From the NCBI RefSeq assembly GCF_011058165.1, contig NZ_JAALEG010000067.1, forward strand, positions 1 to 35,647: DNA of 35,647 nt, given 5' to 3'. How positions within the stretch are numbered: position 1 is the first letter of the stretch; each line of letters starts with the position of its first letter. This stretch comes from Rhodococcus aetherivorans (lineage in GTDB: Bacteria; Actinomycetota; Actinomycetes; Mycobacteriales; Mycobacteriaceae). This document shows positions 7,825 to 18,450 of the stretch, piece by piece. The notes beneath the pieces are model-generated. The model had not been told where the DNA came from and did not search any database. It worked only from the letters and a program-made list of their open reading frames with translations. The position numbers were made by a program, and so were the translations under genes.

Positions 7825-9168
7825 TCAGATGCGGTTGCCGAGTTCGCGCAGCGGGGTGCGGAAGGTTTCCTTCGCCGACAGGGCGGACACGGCGCACACC
7901 AGGCAGGCGCCGGACGTCAGGAGGGCGACGGGCAGCCAGTTCGTCGGATCGCCGCCCATGAGCGCGGTGCCGATGGCGGGGGCGAAGCCGGCGATGGCGA
8001 AGCCGAGCTGGGTGCCGATCGCCATGCCGGAGTAGCGGACCTTGGTGTTGAACATCTCGGCGTAGAACGCCGGCCAGATCGCGTTGGGCGCGGCGTAGAG
8101 CAGGCCCATCAGGGCGATGCCGGCGGCGAAGATCAGCGCGACGTTGCCCGTGGAGATGGCCTGGAAGTACACGAAGATGAACACCGCCGAGCCGAGGACG
8201 CCGGTGACGAAGACGGGCTTACGGCCGACGCGATCCGACAAGGCGGCGAGGGCGGGCTGGCTGAACAAGGCGACGGCGTTGGCGGCGATCGCGACCCCCA
8301 GCATCGTCGACTTGGCGATGCCCACCTCGGCGCTGGTCGCGAACGCCAGGCCGAACACGGAGAAGATGGTGCTCACCACGGCGACGAAGGCGCAGAAGAT
8401 CACCCGGGTCAGGTTGGCCGGATGGGTGCGCAGCAGGTCGGCGACCGGCAGCTTGGCGACCTCGTGGGACTTCTTGGTCTCCGCGAACTCCTCGGGCTCC
8501 TCGAGCTTGAGCCGCATGACGTACGCGGCGGCCAGCACGAACAGGCTGCCCCAGAACGGTACGCGCCAGCCCCAGCTGTAGAGGATGTCGTCGGGCATGG
8601 CCGCGACGGGCAGGAACACCAGGCTGGCGAGGATGAAGCCGGCCTGGGTGCCGTTGAGCGTCCAGCTCGCGAAGAATGCTCGACGGTTCTGCGGGGCGTG
8701 CTCGAGAGTCAGCGAGCTGGCGCCGGACTGCTCGCCGGCGGCGGAGATGCCCTGGAAGATTCGCATCAACACGAGCAGCGCGGGAGCGAGTACGCCGATC
8801 GACTCGGCGCTGGGGATCAGGCCGATGCCGAAGGTGGCGACGCCCATGAGGATGAGCGTGAACAGCATGACGTTCTTGCGTCCGACCCGGTCACCGAAGT
8901 GGCCGAGCACCACGGCGCCGAGCGGCCGCGCGACGTAGGCGACACCGAAGGTCGACAGGGACAGCAGCGCCGCGTGGCCGCTGTCGGGGAAGAACACGGT
9001 CGGGAAGATCAGGGCGGCGGCGGATGCGTAGATGTAGAAGTCGTAGTACTCGAGCATGCTGCCGAGGAAGGCCGACGACGCTGCGCGCTTGACCTTGGTG
9101 GTGTCGTGCGGGCGGGTTTCGGTCGTCATACCGGAATTCTCCGGCGTGTCGAGGGTGTGCGCGGTCAT
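7825..9168 (-). CDS. MFS transporter, metabolite:H+ symporter type; probable shikimate/quinate uptake
   Basis: A 447-residue, 12-segment MFS permease. The metabolite:H+ symporter branch is indicated by SAFLGSMLEYYDFYIYASAAALIFPTVFF at the N-terminus, the GHFGDRVGRKNVML loop between segments 2 and 3, and the repeated DRVGRKPVF in the second half. Members carry shikimate, alpha-ketoglutarate, proline or betaine with protons. Shikimate, quinate or a related hydroaromatic is inferred from the TetR regulator and the quinate/shikimate-type dehydrogenase next door. I chose ATG 9168 because ACAGGAGACGCG sits just before it; the frame extends to 9291, but that part overlaps the two palindromic operators. 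It probably forms one regulatory unit with the dehydrogenase gene at 10088. Confidence 0.88.
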   Translation of the reverse strand: MTAHTLDTPENSGMTTETRPHDTTKVKRAASSAFLGSMLEYYDFYIYASAAALIFPTVFFPDSGHAALLSLSTFGVAYVARPLGAVVLGHFGDRVGRKNVMLFTLILMGVATFGIGLIPSAESIGVLAPALLVLMRIFQGISAAGEQSGASSLTLEHAPQNRRAFFASWTLNGTQAGFILASLVFLPVAAMPDDILYSWGWRVPFWGSLFVLAAAYVMRLKLEEPEEFAETKKSHEVAKLPVADLLRTHPANLTRVIFCAFVAVVSTIFSVFGLAFATSAEVGIAKSTMLGVAIAANAVALFSQPALAALSDRVGRKPVFVTGVLGSAVFIFVYFQAISTGNVALIFAAGIALMGLLYAAPNAIWPAFYAEMFNTKVRYSGMAIGTQLGFAIAGFAPAIGTALMGGDPTNWLPVALLTSGACLVCAVSALSAKETFRTPLRELGNRI

Positions 9169-9207
9169 CGCGTCTCCTGTGCGGAAAAGGGGAGGGGATG
9201 TTCGAGA

Positions 9208-9225
9208 TACGAACCCAGGTTCGTA
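9208..9225. promoter_or_regulatory. Palindrome TACGAACC-CA-GGTTCGTA upstream of transporter
   Basis: A perfect 8+2+8 palindrome lies 40 bases before the transporter start. Its half-site (TACGAAC) resembles that of the second palindrome at 9273-9292 (TATGAAC) and the right half of the site at 10045-10064 (GTTCGTA). It is probably an additional regulator site in the transporter leader, perhaps for the neighbouring TetR protein, although the half-sites are two bases closer together here. Confidence 0.5.
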
Positions 9226-9272
9226 CTGCGTTGTCTCGAATGTAGGCGCCATCACACGGTGAACGCAAGATG

Positions 9273-9292
9273 TATGAACTAGATAGTTCATA
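9273..9292. promoter_or_regulatory. Probable TetR operator of the transporter gene
   Basis: A perfect palindrome of 9-bp arms around GA: TATGAACTA and TAGTTCATA. It lies about 105 bases upstream of the transporter start. Its right half matches the half-site at 10055-10064 in 8 of 10 positions, supporting a shared regulator, most likely the TetR protein encoded at 9335-9985. Confidence 0.65.
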
Positions 9293-9334
9293 AAATTTCG
9301 GAACGCGTCCCCGTGCGCATTCCCCCGAGGTCCC

Positions 9335-9985
9335 TCAGTCGGGCAGGGTCGTCAGGAACGCGACGAGGAGGTCGCCCAGCATCCTCCGATGCCTGGTCCG
9401 CAGCTCGTCCGCGGCGAGGTTCTGGTCGAACAGGGCCTGCCAGGTGTACCGGTTGGCGGTGCGGAAGACGCAGAAACTGCTGATCACCAGGTGGACGTCG
9501 AGGGCGTCGACGTCGTCGCGGAAGAGGCCGTCGGCCCGGCCGCGTTCGAGGATGCCGGTGAGCACGTCGACGGCGGGGGCACCCAGGCCGGCGAGATGGG
9601 GAGACTGCCGGATGTGCTCGCCCCGGAGCATGTTCTCGTTGGCGACGATGCGGATGAAGTCGGGATGCTGGTCGTGGTGGTCGAACGTGGCCTCGGCCAG
9701 CACGCGGATGGCGTCGACGGGGCCGAGGTCTTCGAGGTCCAGCTCGCGCTCCTGGGCGCGGATCGTCCCGTAGGAACTCTCGAGGACGGCCCGGTAGAGG
9801 CCCTCCTTGTCGCCGAAGTAGTAATAGATCATCCGCTTGGTGGTCTGCGTGCGCTCGGCGATCTCGTCGACCCGGGCTCCTGACAGTCCCTTGTCCGCGA
9901 ACTCCGCGGTGGCCACCTCGAGGATGTTCTCCCTGGTGAGGTCGCTGTTGCGGCGTCGTCGGCCGGTCGTCTGCTCGGGTGCCAT
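9335..9985 (-). CDS. TetR family transcriptional regulator (shikimate/quinate locus)
   Basis: A 216-residue TetR regulator. The N-terminal helix-turn-helix spans roughly residues 35-62 (ARVDEIAERTQTTKRMIYYYFGDKEGLY), after a basic RRRR extension. The helical C-terminal half is the ligand and dimer domain. ATG 9985 is at the beginning of the only open frame. The gene lies between the MHS transporter (same strand, downstream) and the dehydrogenase (divergent). Palindromic sites of a common type lie in front of both, so a local repressor responding to shikimate, quinate or a product is the simplest reading. The effector is inferred only from the neighbours. Confidence 0.88.
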   Translation of the reverse strand: MAPEQTTGRRRRNSDLTRENILEVATAEFADKGLSGARVDEIAERTQTTKRMIYYYFGDKEGLYRAVLESSYGTIRAQERELDLEDLGPVDAIRVLAEATFDHHDQHPDFIRIVANENMLRGEHIRQSPHLAGLGAPAVDVLTGILERGRADGLFRDDVDALDVHLVISSFCVFRTANRYTWQALFDQNLAADELRTRHRRMLGDLLVAFLTTLPD

Positions 9986-10044
9986 GGCGCCACCCTATCG
10001 ACCGGGGTCTTGTCTCCGTGCCGCCCGTGGCCGTACGCTATGGC

Positions 10045-10064
10045 TTGTAACTCACTAGTTCGTA
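10045..10064. promoter_or_regulatory. Probable TetR operator in the tetR-dehydrogenase divergent promoter
   Basis: TTGTAACTCA-CTAGTTCGTA is an imperfect 20-bp palindrome with the same half-site spacing as the perfect site at 9273-9292. The right half is well conserved and the left half weakly. It is placed 24 bases before the dehydrogenase start and 60 bases before the regulator start, so both autoregulation and control of the dehydrogenase are possible. Confidence 0.55.
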
Positions 10065-10087
10065 CATTGTGACGTGAAAGGCCCGCC

Positions 10088-10960
10088 ATGACCGACTCGA
10101 TTCTCTGCGGCCTCATCGGAACCGGCATCGGTGCCTCGCTGACACCCCCGATGCACGAGGAGGAGGGCGCGCGGCAGGGTCTGCGCTACGTCTACAAGAT
10201 CATCGACCTCGACGAGCTGGGCCTCTCGGTCGCCGACCTGCCGCGGCTGCTGCGCACCGCGCGCGAGCTGGGCTTCCGGGGCCTGAACATCACCCATCCC
10301 TGCAAGCAGGCCGTCCTCGACCATCTCGACGACCTGTCGCCCGAGGCGAGCCGCCTCGGCGCCGTCAACACCGTGCTGTTCGACGGCGGGCGCGCGATCG
10401 GTCACAACACCGACTGGTCGGGCTTCGGCCGCAACTTCGACCGCGGACTCCCCGGCGTCGCGCTCGACGCGGTCGTCCAGCTCGGAGCCGGTGGGGCCGG
10501 GGCGGCGGTCGCGTACGCCGCGCTCACCCGCGGGGTGCGCGCGTTCACCGTCGTCGATCCCGACCTCGCGCGCGCCACCGCGCTGCGCGACACGCTCACC
10601 GTGCTGTTCCCGGACGTTGCCGTCTCGTCCGCGACGCCGGCCGAGCTGCCGCGGCTGCTGGCCGCCGCGGACGGCCTGATCCACGCGACGCCCGTCGGCA
10701 TGGCCGCACATCCCGGAACGGCCTTCGACCCGGCACTGCTGCGCCCCGACCTGTGGGTCGCCGAGGTCGTCTACCGGCCCATCGAGACCGAACTCGTCCT
10801 GCGTGCCCGCGCACTCGGCGCCCCGACCCTCACCGGCGCGGGCATGGCCGTCTTCCAGGCCGTCGACGCATTCCGCATCTTCACCGGGGTGGAGCCCGAC
10901 GCCGACCGCATGCTTGCCCACATGACGGCCCTGATCGAGGCGGAGCGGGTGCCGGCCTGA
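10088..10960 (+). CDS. Shikimate/quinate dehydrogenase (AroE/QsuD-like)
   Basis: A 290-residue shikimate dehydrogenase family protein. The substrate lobe has SLTPPMHE near residue 17, catalytic Lys73 in NITHPCKQ and Asp109 in NTDWSGF. The Rossmann lobe has GAGGAG (133-138), and the C-terminus ends with AVDAFRIFTGVEPDADRM. The sequence pattern is closer to Corynebacterium glutamicum quinate/shikimate dehydrogenase than to biosynthetic AroE, which in actinobacteria usually lies with mltG or aroC. It oxidises shikimate to 3-dehydroshikimate and/or quinate to 3-dehydroquinate, probably with NAD. The neighbouring MHS transporter and TetR regulator support a catabolic role. No dehydroquinase or dehydroshikimate dehydratase gene lies in this window. 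Confidence 0.87.
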   Translation: MTDSILCGLIGTGIGASLTPPMHEEEGARQGLRYVYKIIDLDELGLSVADLPRLLRTARELGFRGLNITHPCKQAVLDHLDDLSPEASRLGAVNTVLFDGGRAIGHNTDWSGFGRNFDRGLPGVALDAVVQLGAGGAGAAVAYAALTRGVRAFTVVDPDLARATALRDTLTVLFPDVAVSSATPAELPRLLAAADGLIHATPVGMAAHPGTAFDPALLRPDLWVAEVVYRPIETELVLRARALGAPTLTGAGMAVFQAVDAFRIFTGVEPDADRMLAHMTALIEAERVPA

Positions 10961-10987
10961 TCTGTCCGTGGGGACGACGGCGCCGCC

Positions 10988-11656
10988 TCACCGCGGTCGG
11001 GACGACGGCGCCGAATCACCGCCCGGCACGCGCAACATCGCGCAGGCGAGCTCGACGATCTCCGACTCGAAGGTGGACAGGTCGGTCGCGTCCCCGGCCT
11101 CGTGGGCGCGCTCCCACGAGGCGAACGAGCCGATGACGAAGCGCACCGTCAGCCCCACGCGCCGACGGGCGTCGGCTTCGGGGAGGTCGAGACACTGCGC
11201 TATCGTCTCCAGGAGGGAGGCGAGGACGGTGAGCGACTCGTCGGACGGGTAGTAGTCGGCCTGGACGGCCCCCGGCTGGGGGACCGCCAGGAACACCAGG
11301 GGGGCGGTGGCGAGCCACTGCTCGTTGAAGCGAGCCCAGTAGCTGGGCCTTCCGCGGGCGATCTCGGTGACGAGCGGATGGACGTAGGCATAGACGAGCC
11401 GTTCGAGTGCCGGGGAGCCGTCGAGGTGGGCTGCGTCCGTCAGTGCCGCCCGCTGGGCGTTGACGTGCGGCGCGTGCCGGCTCCAGACCGCGTCGAGCAG
11501 TCCGTGCCACGAGCCGAAGTGATAGGCGATCGCCGAATTGTTGCGCTGACCGGCGGCTGTGACCACCTCGCGCGCCGAGACGCCGTGGATGCCGCGACGG
11601 GCGACGAGTTCCTCCGCGGCATCCAGCAGAGCGAGACGACCTGTTGACACTGCCAT
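10988..11656 (-). CDS. TetR family transcriptional regulator (lipase-linked)
   Basis: A 222-residue TetR regulator. The helix-turn-helix (about residues 24-52) reads HGVSAREVVTAAGQRNNSAIAYHFGS, a form common in TetR proteins that control lipid or acyl metabolism. ATG 11656 lies 62 bases from the divergent lipase start, with a clear inverted repeat between them, so it probably controls the lipase and itself. The 3' end lies in a duplicated 24-28 base segment (10971-11022), and the stop codon falls inside the outer copy. The ligand is unknown. Confidence 0.87.
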   Translation of the reverse strand: MAVSTGRLALLDAAEELVARRGIHGVSAREVVTAAGQRNNSAIAYHFGSWHGLLDAVWSRHAPHVNAQRAALTDAAHLDGSPALERLVYAYVHPLVTEIARGRPSYWARFNEQWLATAPLVFLAVPQPGAVQADYYPSDESLTVLASLLETIAQCLDLPEADARRRVGLTVRFVIGSFASWERAHEAGDATDLSTFESEIVELACAMLRVPGGDSAPSSRPR

Positions 11657-11669
11657 GCGTCCACTGTAC

Positions 11670-11706
11670 TAAGAAGTTCGACTTTCCAATTAATAAGAAC
11701 TTCTTA
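11670..11706. promoter_or_regulatory. TetR operator between tetR and lipase
   Basis: TAAGAAGTTC (11670-11679) and its exact reverse complement GAACTTCTTA (11697-11706) are separated by 17 bases. The right arm contains AAGAACTTCTT, itself a palindrome around one base. The repeat lies in the 62-base gap between the divergent regulator and lipase, 12 bases before the lipase start, and is the obvious binding site for the TetR protein. Confidence 0.65.
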
Positions 11707-11718
11707 ACGGAGGATTCC

Positions 11719-12897
11719 ATGGGTCATCTCTCCTCCCGGAGCGTCCTCGTGGCGCTCGCGGTCACCTCGGTGCTGGCCGCCACGGCCTGCGCGGATTCCG
11801 AACCGGCCCCCGCTGCCGAGCGTTCCCCCGGCTCGCTGATCAGCACCCGGCCGCTGACGAGCGCGGCGGCGCTGCCCAGCGCGGCGCGCACGGAACTGAT
11901 CACCTACCTCTCGGAGGACGCCACGGGACGCCCGATCCTCGTGTCGGGCACCGTCGCGATCCCGCGCGGCGACGCCCCCGGCGGAGGATGGCCGGTGATC
12001 AGCTGGGCGCACGGCACGACGGGTGTCGGAGATGCCTGCGCGCCCTCGGCCGACACGGTCGGCGGACCCGCCCACAGCTACCTCTCGCGGACCACCGCGA
12101 TGCTCGATCGGTGGGTCGCCGACGGCTACGCCGTGGTCCAGACCGACTACGAGGGCCTCGGAACGCCGGGCGGACATCCCTACATGAACGGCGACAGCGC
12201 CGCGAACACGGTCGTCGACATCGTGCGTGCCGCACGCGAGGCCGAGCCCGGCATCGGAAACCGGTGGACGGTGATGGGGCACAGCCAGGGCGGGCATGCG
12301 GCCCTGTTCACCGCCGCCCAGGGCGCGGAGCGCGCTCCCGAACTGGAACTGCAGGGCGCGGTCGCGTTCGCGCCGGGAAGCCGGACGAGCGAGACCGCCG
12401 CCTACTTCGCAACCGGGGGCCCGGGGATCGCGCAGGCCCTGACCTTCCTGCCCGTCCTGTTGCTCGGCGCCGAGGCCGCTGACCCCGAGGTGTCCGCCGA
12501 CGCGATGCTCACGGACGCGTCCCGTCCGCTGCTCGCGGCGGCGCGCACCGGGTGCATGGACGACGTGCGCAAGGTGGCCGCGACCGTTCCCGTGGACCAG
12601 GTGTTCGCGCCCGGTGCGGACGTCGGGCGCCTGACCGAGTACTTTGCCACGCAGGAACTCGAGCAGCTCGCCCTCTCGGTGCCGACCCTCGTCGTGCAGG
12701 GCACCGCGGACGTGCTCGTGGCCCGGCAGGTCACCGACGAGGTGACGAAGACCCTGTGCGGCAACGGTTCCCCCCTTGCCTACCGGGTCTACGACGGTGC
12801 CGACCACCGCGGCGTGCTCGAGGCCTCCCACGACGACGTGCGGGCCTTCGTCGACGGGGTCAGCTCGGGCGACGCGCCCGAACAGGACTGCAGCTGA
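11719..12897 (+). CDS. Secreted lipase (LIP family alpha/beta hydrolase), probable lipoprotein
   Basis: A 392-residue exported serine hydrolase. The N-terminal signal (MGHLSSRSVLVALAVTSVLA) ends in ATAC with Cys24 as a possible lipidated residue, though the lipobox is weak (Ala at -3). The mature part resembles the secretory lipase (LIP) family: WAHGTTGVGDACAPS, the nucleophile elbow GHSQG with Ser189, a likely acid residue in VQGTADVLV and a His in DGADHRGVL. It should hydrolyse extracellular esters or triglycerides, releasing fatty acids. ATG 11719 follows ACGGAGG. It is divergent from a TetR regulator with a shared operator. The first in-frame ATG-like start at 11644 lies inside the regulator gene and is unlikely. 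Confidence 0.88.
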   Translation: MGHLSSRSVLVALAVTSVLAATACADSEPAPAAERSPGSLISTRPLTSAAALPSAARTELITYLSEDATGRPILVSGTVAIPRGDAPGGGWPVISWAHGTTGVGDACAPSADTVGGPAHSYLSRTTAMLDRWVADGYAVVQTDYEGLGTPGGHPYMNGDSAANTVVDIVRAAREAEPGIGNRWTVMGHSQGGHAALFTAAQGAERAPELELQGAVAFAPGSRTSETAAYFATGGPGIAQALTFLPVLLLGAEAADPEVSADAMLTDASRPLLAAARTGCMDDVRKVAATVPVDQVFAPGADVGRLTEYFATQELEQLALSVPTLVVQGTADVLVARQVTDEVTKTLCGNGSPLAYRVYDGADHRGVLEASHDDVRAFVDGVSSGDAPEQDCS

Positions 12898-12916
12898 GCC
12901 GTTCCCGGGCCCCGGG

Positions 12917-13728
12917 TCATACGACGGATCCGGTGTAGACGTTCATCGAGTCGCCGCGGAGGAAACCCACCAGGGTGAGGCCGGACTCCGCGGCGAGATC
13001 GACCGCCAGCGACGAGGGGGCCGACACCGCTCCGAGCGCCGGGACGCCGGCCATCACGGCCTTCTGCACCAGCTCGAAGGAGGCCCGCCCGCTGACGACG
13101 AGGACGGTGTCCGGCAACGGGACCCGGTTCTCGGTCAGTGCCCAGCCGAGTACCTTGTCGACCGCGTTGTGCCGGCCCACGTCCTCCCGCAACGCCAGCA
13201 GGGTGCCGTCGGGGGTGAACAGCGCTGCGGCGTGCAAGCCCCCCGTGCTCTGGAAAACCTTCTGCCGCTGCCGCATTCGTGGTGGCATCGAGGCCAGCGC
13301 GCGGGCGGAGACCACGAAGCCGTCGGTCAGCGGGAACCGGGTGCGCCCGCGGATCCGGTCGAGGGACTCCTTCCCGCACACCCCGCACGCGGAGCTGGTG
13401 AGGAAGTTGCGGGCGCCCGCACCGTCGGGAACGGAGATCCCCGGCGCGAGGTGGACGTCGAGCACGTTGTAGGTGTTGGCGCCGCTGTCGTCGACGCCGT
13501 CGCAGTAGCGCACCACGGAGACGTCCTCGCGGCCGCCGACGATCCCCTCGGCGAGCAGGAATCCGTGGGCGAGTTCCACGTCGTGGCCCGGGGTGCGCAT
13601 CGTGACCGTCAGGGCGCGGCCGTTGAGGCGGATCTCCAGCGGTTCCTCCACCGCGAGGCTGTCCGGTCGGCGTGCCTGCCCGTCCGCGGTGATCCGCAGG
13701 ACGGGCCGGCGCGCGGTGACCCGCCCCA

Positions 13729-13729
<1 letters not shown>
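12917..13729 (-). CDS. fdhD: Formate dehydrogenase accessory sulfurtransferase FdhD
   Basis: A 270-residue FdhD protein. The sulfur-carrying CxxC is Cys115-Cys118 ([11 protein letters not shown]). Other conserved segments are [35 protein letters not shown] and [13 protein letters not shown]. FdhD passes sulfur from a cysteine desulfurase to the molybdenum cofactor of formate dehydrogenase-type enzymes. ATG 13729 overlaps the stop of the upstream molybdoenzyme gene by one base (TGATG), so translation is coupled and the neighbour is its evident client. Confidence 0.95.
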
Positions 13730-16038
<2,309 letters not shown>

Positions 16039-16140
16039 GTGTCCATCCTCACCCGCGAGCGATGCGCATACCAGTTCGAACGCTACCGGTCGCCCCCGAG
16101 CGAGCGCTCGGCGGTGGGCAGTGCCGGGGGCGAGCCGCCG

Positions 16141-16190
16141 TTACACGAAGTTCACCGGCGGCTCCCACGCAGATTACACACTGGGTTCAC
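16141..16190. promoter_or_regulatory. Repeated TTACAC...TTCAC elements upstream of amt
   Basis: TTACAC-N4-TTCAC (16141-16155) recurs as TTACAC-N6-TTCAC (16174-16190). Both lie 88-137 bases before the ammonium transporter start. Nitrogen-regulated amt promoters in this group carry GlnR boxes with GTnAC and GAAAC half-sites. These elements resemble the GTnAC half only partly, so a GlnR assignment is tentative. Confidence 0.3.
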
Positions 16191-16277
16191 TCTCAGATGA
16201 CGGTGATTAACAACATAAGACAGTCACCGCGACACGTACGAGGGGCGATCCCTCGGGACTGAACAAGGTGGACACCT

Positions 16278-17630
16278 ATGGAAGAGGCAATCGCTGCCGC
16301 CGACACCGCCTGGATTCTCGCGGCCTTCACGGCGGTCTCGCTGATGGTTCCCGGGCTGGCGCTGTTCTACGGCGGCATGGTGAGCGTCCGCAGCACGCTC
16401 AACATGATCATGATGACGTTCGCGGGCTTCGCGCTCGTCGGAGTTCTGTGGGTCCTGTTCGGCTACTCGGCGGTGCTCGGAAACTCGCTCGGCGGTGCCG
16501 GACTGCTCGGCAACCCCCTCGAGTATCTCGGGCTCGGCCAGCTGCTCGAGGCGCCGGCCGAACCGGGACTCCCGCCGGCGCTGATAGCCGGATTCCAGCT
16601 CTTGTTCGCGGGCATCACGGTCGCCCTCGTGTGCGGCGCCCTTGCCGACCGCATGAAGTTCTCGGCCTGGATGGTGTTCGCCGGGCTGTGGGCTGTGCTG
16701 GTGTACTTCCCCGTCGCGCACTGGGTCTTCGCGTTCGATTCCGAGGACGGGTCCGTCGTCGGCGGCTGGATCGCCAACACCCTCGGTGCGGTCGACTTCG
16801 CCGGCGGCACCGCCGTGCACATCAACGCCGGCATCGCGGCCCTCGCGGTCATCATCGTCCTGGGCAAGCGGCGCTCGTTCCTGAATCCGCCCCGCCCGCA
16901 CAGCCTTCCGCTGACCGTTCTCGGTGCCGGCATCCTGTTCTTCGGCTGGTTCGGGTTCAACGGCGGTTCCGCGCTCGCCGCGGACAACAACGCCTCGGTC
17001 GTCGTGCTCAACACCATCGCCGCGTCGTGCGCCGGCATCTGTGGCTGGCTGATCGTCGAGAAGCTGCGGGAGGGTCACGCCACGACCCTCGGCGCCGCGT
17101 CCGGCCTCATCGCCGCGCTCGTCGCGATCACCCCGGCCTGCGGTGCCGTCTCGCCGCTCGGCGCACTGGTCGTCGGTGCCCTGGCCGGTGCGCTGTGCTG
17201 CTTCGCGATCTCGCTGAAGTTCCGCCTGGGCTACGACGACGCTCTCGACGTCGTCGGCATCCACCTCGTCGGCGGTGTTCTCGGCACGCTGCTCATCGGT
17301 TTACTGGCGGTGCCGGAGGCTCCCAGCGGCGCGGCCGGGCTGTTCTACGGCGGCGGAATCGGCCTGCTCGGCACCCAGACCGTCGCGGTGCTCGCGGTGC
17401 TGGCCTACTCCTTCGTCGTCACCTGGATCATCGCCAAGGGTCTCGACCTGGTGATGGGCCTGCGCGTCGATCCGGAGGCCGAGTACGAGGGTCTCGACGT
17501 CGTCGTGCACGGCGAGACCGCCTACGTGCTCGACGCGGTGGGCTTCACCGGCACGTCCCGTACGGAGGCGGCGTCGGTCGCGGAGGCGGCGACGGCACTC
17601 ACGTCCAAGGCGGCAGCCGAGAAGCTCTGA
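16278..17630 (+). CDS. amt: Ammonium transporter
   Basis: A 450-residue Amt protein with about 11 membrane segments and no signal peptide. The family signatures are present: MVPGLALFYGGMV in the first segments, DFAGGTAVHINAG with pore His181, and VVGIHLVGG with the second pore His329. It moves ammonium/ammonia inward at the membrane. ATG 16278 follows AAGGTGGAC. No glnK or glnD follows, unlike the usual amt-glnK-glnD group, and a terminator comes directly after it. Its place next to the glutamine-synthetase-like and glutamate-synthase-like genes fits a nitrogen-acquisition neighbourhood. Confidence 0.95.
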   Translation: MEEAIAAADTAWILAAFTAVSLMVPGLALFYGGMVSVRSTLNMIMMTFAGFALVGVLWVLFGYSAVLGNSLGGAGLLGNPLEYLGLGQLLEAPAEPGLPPALIAGFQLLFAGITVALVCGALADRMKFSAWMVFAGLWAVLVYFPVAHWVFAFDSEDGSVVGGWIANTLGAVDFAGGTAVHINAGIAALAVIIVLGKRRSFLNPPRPHSLPLTVLGAGILFFGWFGFNGGSALAADNNASVVVLNTIAASCAGICGWLIVEKLREGHATTLGAASGLIAALVAITPACGAVSPLGALVVGALAGALCCFAISLKFRLGYDDALDVVGIHLVGGVLGTLLIGLLAVPEAPSGAAGLFYGGGIGLLGTQTVAVLAVLAYSFVVTWIIAKGLDLVMGLRVDPEAEYEGLDVVVHGETAYVLDAVGFTGTSRTEAASVAEAATALTSKAAAEKL

Positions 17631-17649
17631 CCGAGGACCGACAACGGGT

Positions 17650-17675
17650 GAGGCCCCCGCTACGGCGGGGGCCTC
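17650..17675 (+). terminator. Terminator of amt
   Basis: An 11-bp perfect stem, GAGGCCCCCGC (17650-17660) with GCGGGGGCCTC (17665-17675), around a TACG loop, 19 bases after the amt stop. Confidence 0.85.
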
Positions 17676-17774
17676 GTTCGTCGTCGAGCGGGAGATTCTC
17701 GCGACGAGGGGGCGGTTACCGCTGCCTGCACCCGCGATGCACCGCGGCGGTGTCCCTCTCGACGCGGAAACCCC

Positions 17775-17796
17775 CCCGCTCGTGGTGGAGAGCGGG
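17775..17796 (-). terminator. Short hairpin after the XRE-cupin gene
   Basis: CCCGCTC (17775-17781) pairs with GAGCGGG (17790-17796). On the minus strand it begins two bases after the regulator stop codon. It is short and could end the minus-strand transcript; support is modest. Confidence 0.45.
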
Positions 17797-17797
17797 A

Positions 17798-18445
17798 TCA
17801 GTCCTGGTGTTTGTCCGGGTACGCGGTGACCGCGAGGAACCGGATGGGCAGGGTGACGAGCTCGTTCGGCCCGTGGATGCCCTCGCCGTCGAGCAGCAGG
17901 GCGTCGCCGGGTTGGAGCCGGTACTCGGATTCGCCGTGCCCGTAGACCATCTCGCCCTCGAGCATGTAGAGCAGCTCGGTCCCCGGATGCTGGAACAGCG
18001 GGAAGACCTCGCTCGCGTCGGTGAGCGTCACCAGCACGGGCTCGAGCCGCTTGTGCTGGCCCCGCAGCGTGCCGAGCAACTCGTAGTGGTGTCCGACGCG
18101 GGTGCCGCGGCCGACGATCTCCGCGCCCTGGCCGGCCTTGACGAACACCGCCTCGCGCTGCGCGTCGGCGCCGCGGAACAGCGACGTCACCGGTACGTCG
18201 AGACCTGCGGCCAGGCGGGCGAGGGTCGAGAGGCTGCACGACGTCTGGGCGTTCTCGATCTTCGACAGCATCGCCTTGGAGATGCCCACCTTCGCGGCCA
18301 TGTCGCCCACGGAGAGCCCGCTGGCGATCCGCAACTTGCGGACCTCCTGTGCGATGGCGCGTTCCAGGTCCACCCCGGTCGGGGTGTCCCGCGGGACCTC
18401 CCGGCCCGGCGCGTCGTGCAGTACGGGGCGCTCGGGGCTGCTCAT
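17798..18445 (-). CDS. XRE family regulator with C-terminal cupin domain
   Basis: A 215-residue regulator. The lambda-repressor-like helix-turn-helix covers roughly residues 30-88 (VRKLRIASGLSVGDMAAKVGISKAMLSKIE). A single-stranded cupin domain spans roughly 135-207 (HPGTELLYMLEGEMVYG, LQPGDALLLDGEGIHGPNEL). Such XRE-cupin proteins often control amine or amino-acid catabolism, for example the PuuR group. It is the last gene of the minus-strand block after the FMN glutamate-synthase gene and is the only DNA-binding protein in the methylamine region, so it is the leading candidate regulator for the motif shared by the amine operons. ATG 18445 has TGAGGA just upstream. Confidence 0.9.
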   Translation of the reverse strand: MSSPERPVLHDAPGREVPRDTPTGVDLERAIAQEVRKLRIASGLSVGDMAAKVGISKAMLSKIENAQTSCSLSTLARLAAGLDVPVTSLFRGADAQREAVFVKAGQGAEIVGRGTRVGHHYELLGTLRGQHKRLEPVLVTLTDASEVFPLFQHPGTELLYMLEGEMVYGHGESEYRLQPGDALLLDGEGIHGPNELVTLPIRFLAVTAYPDKHQD

Positions 18446-18450
18446 GTCCT

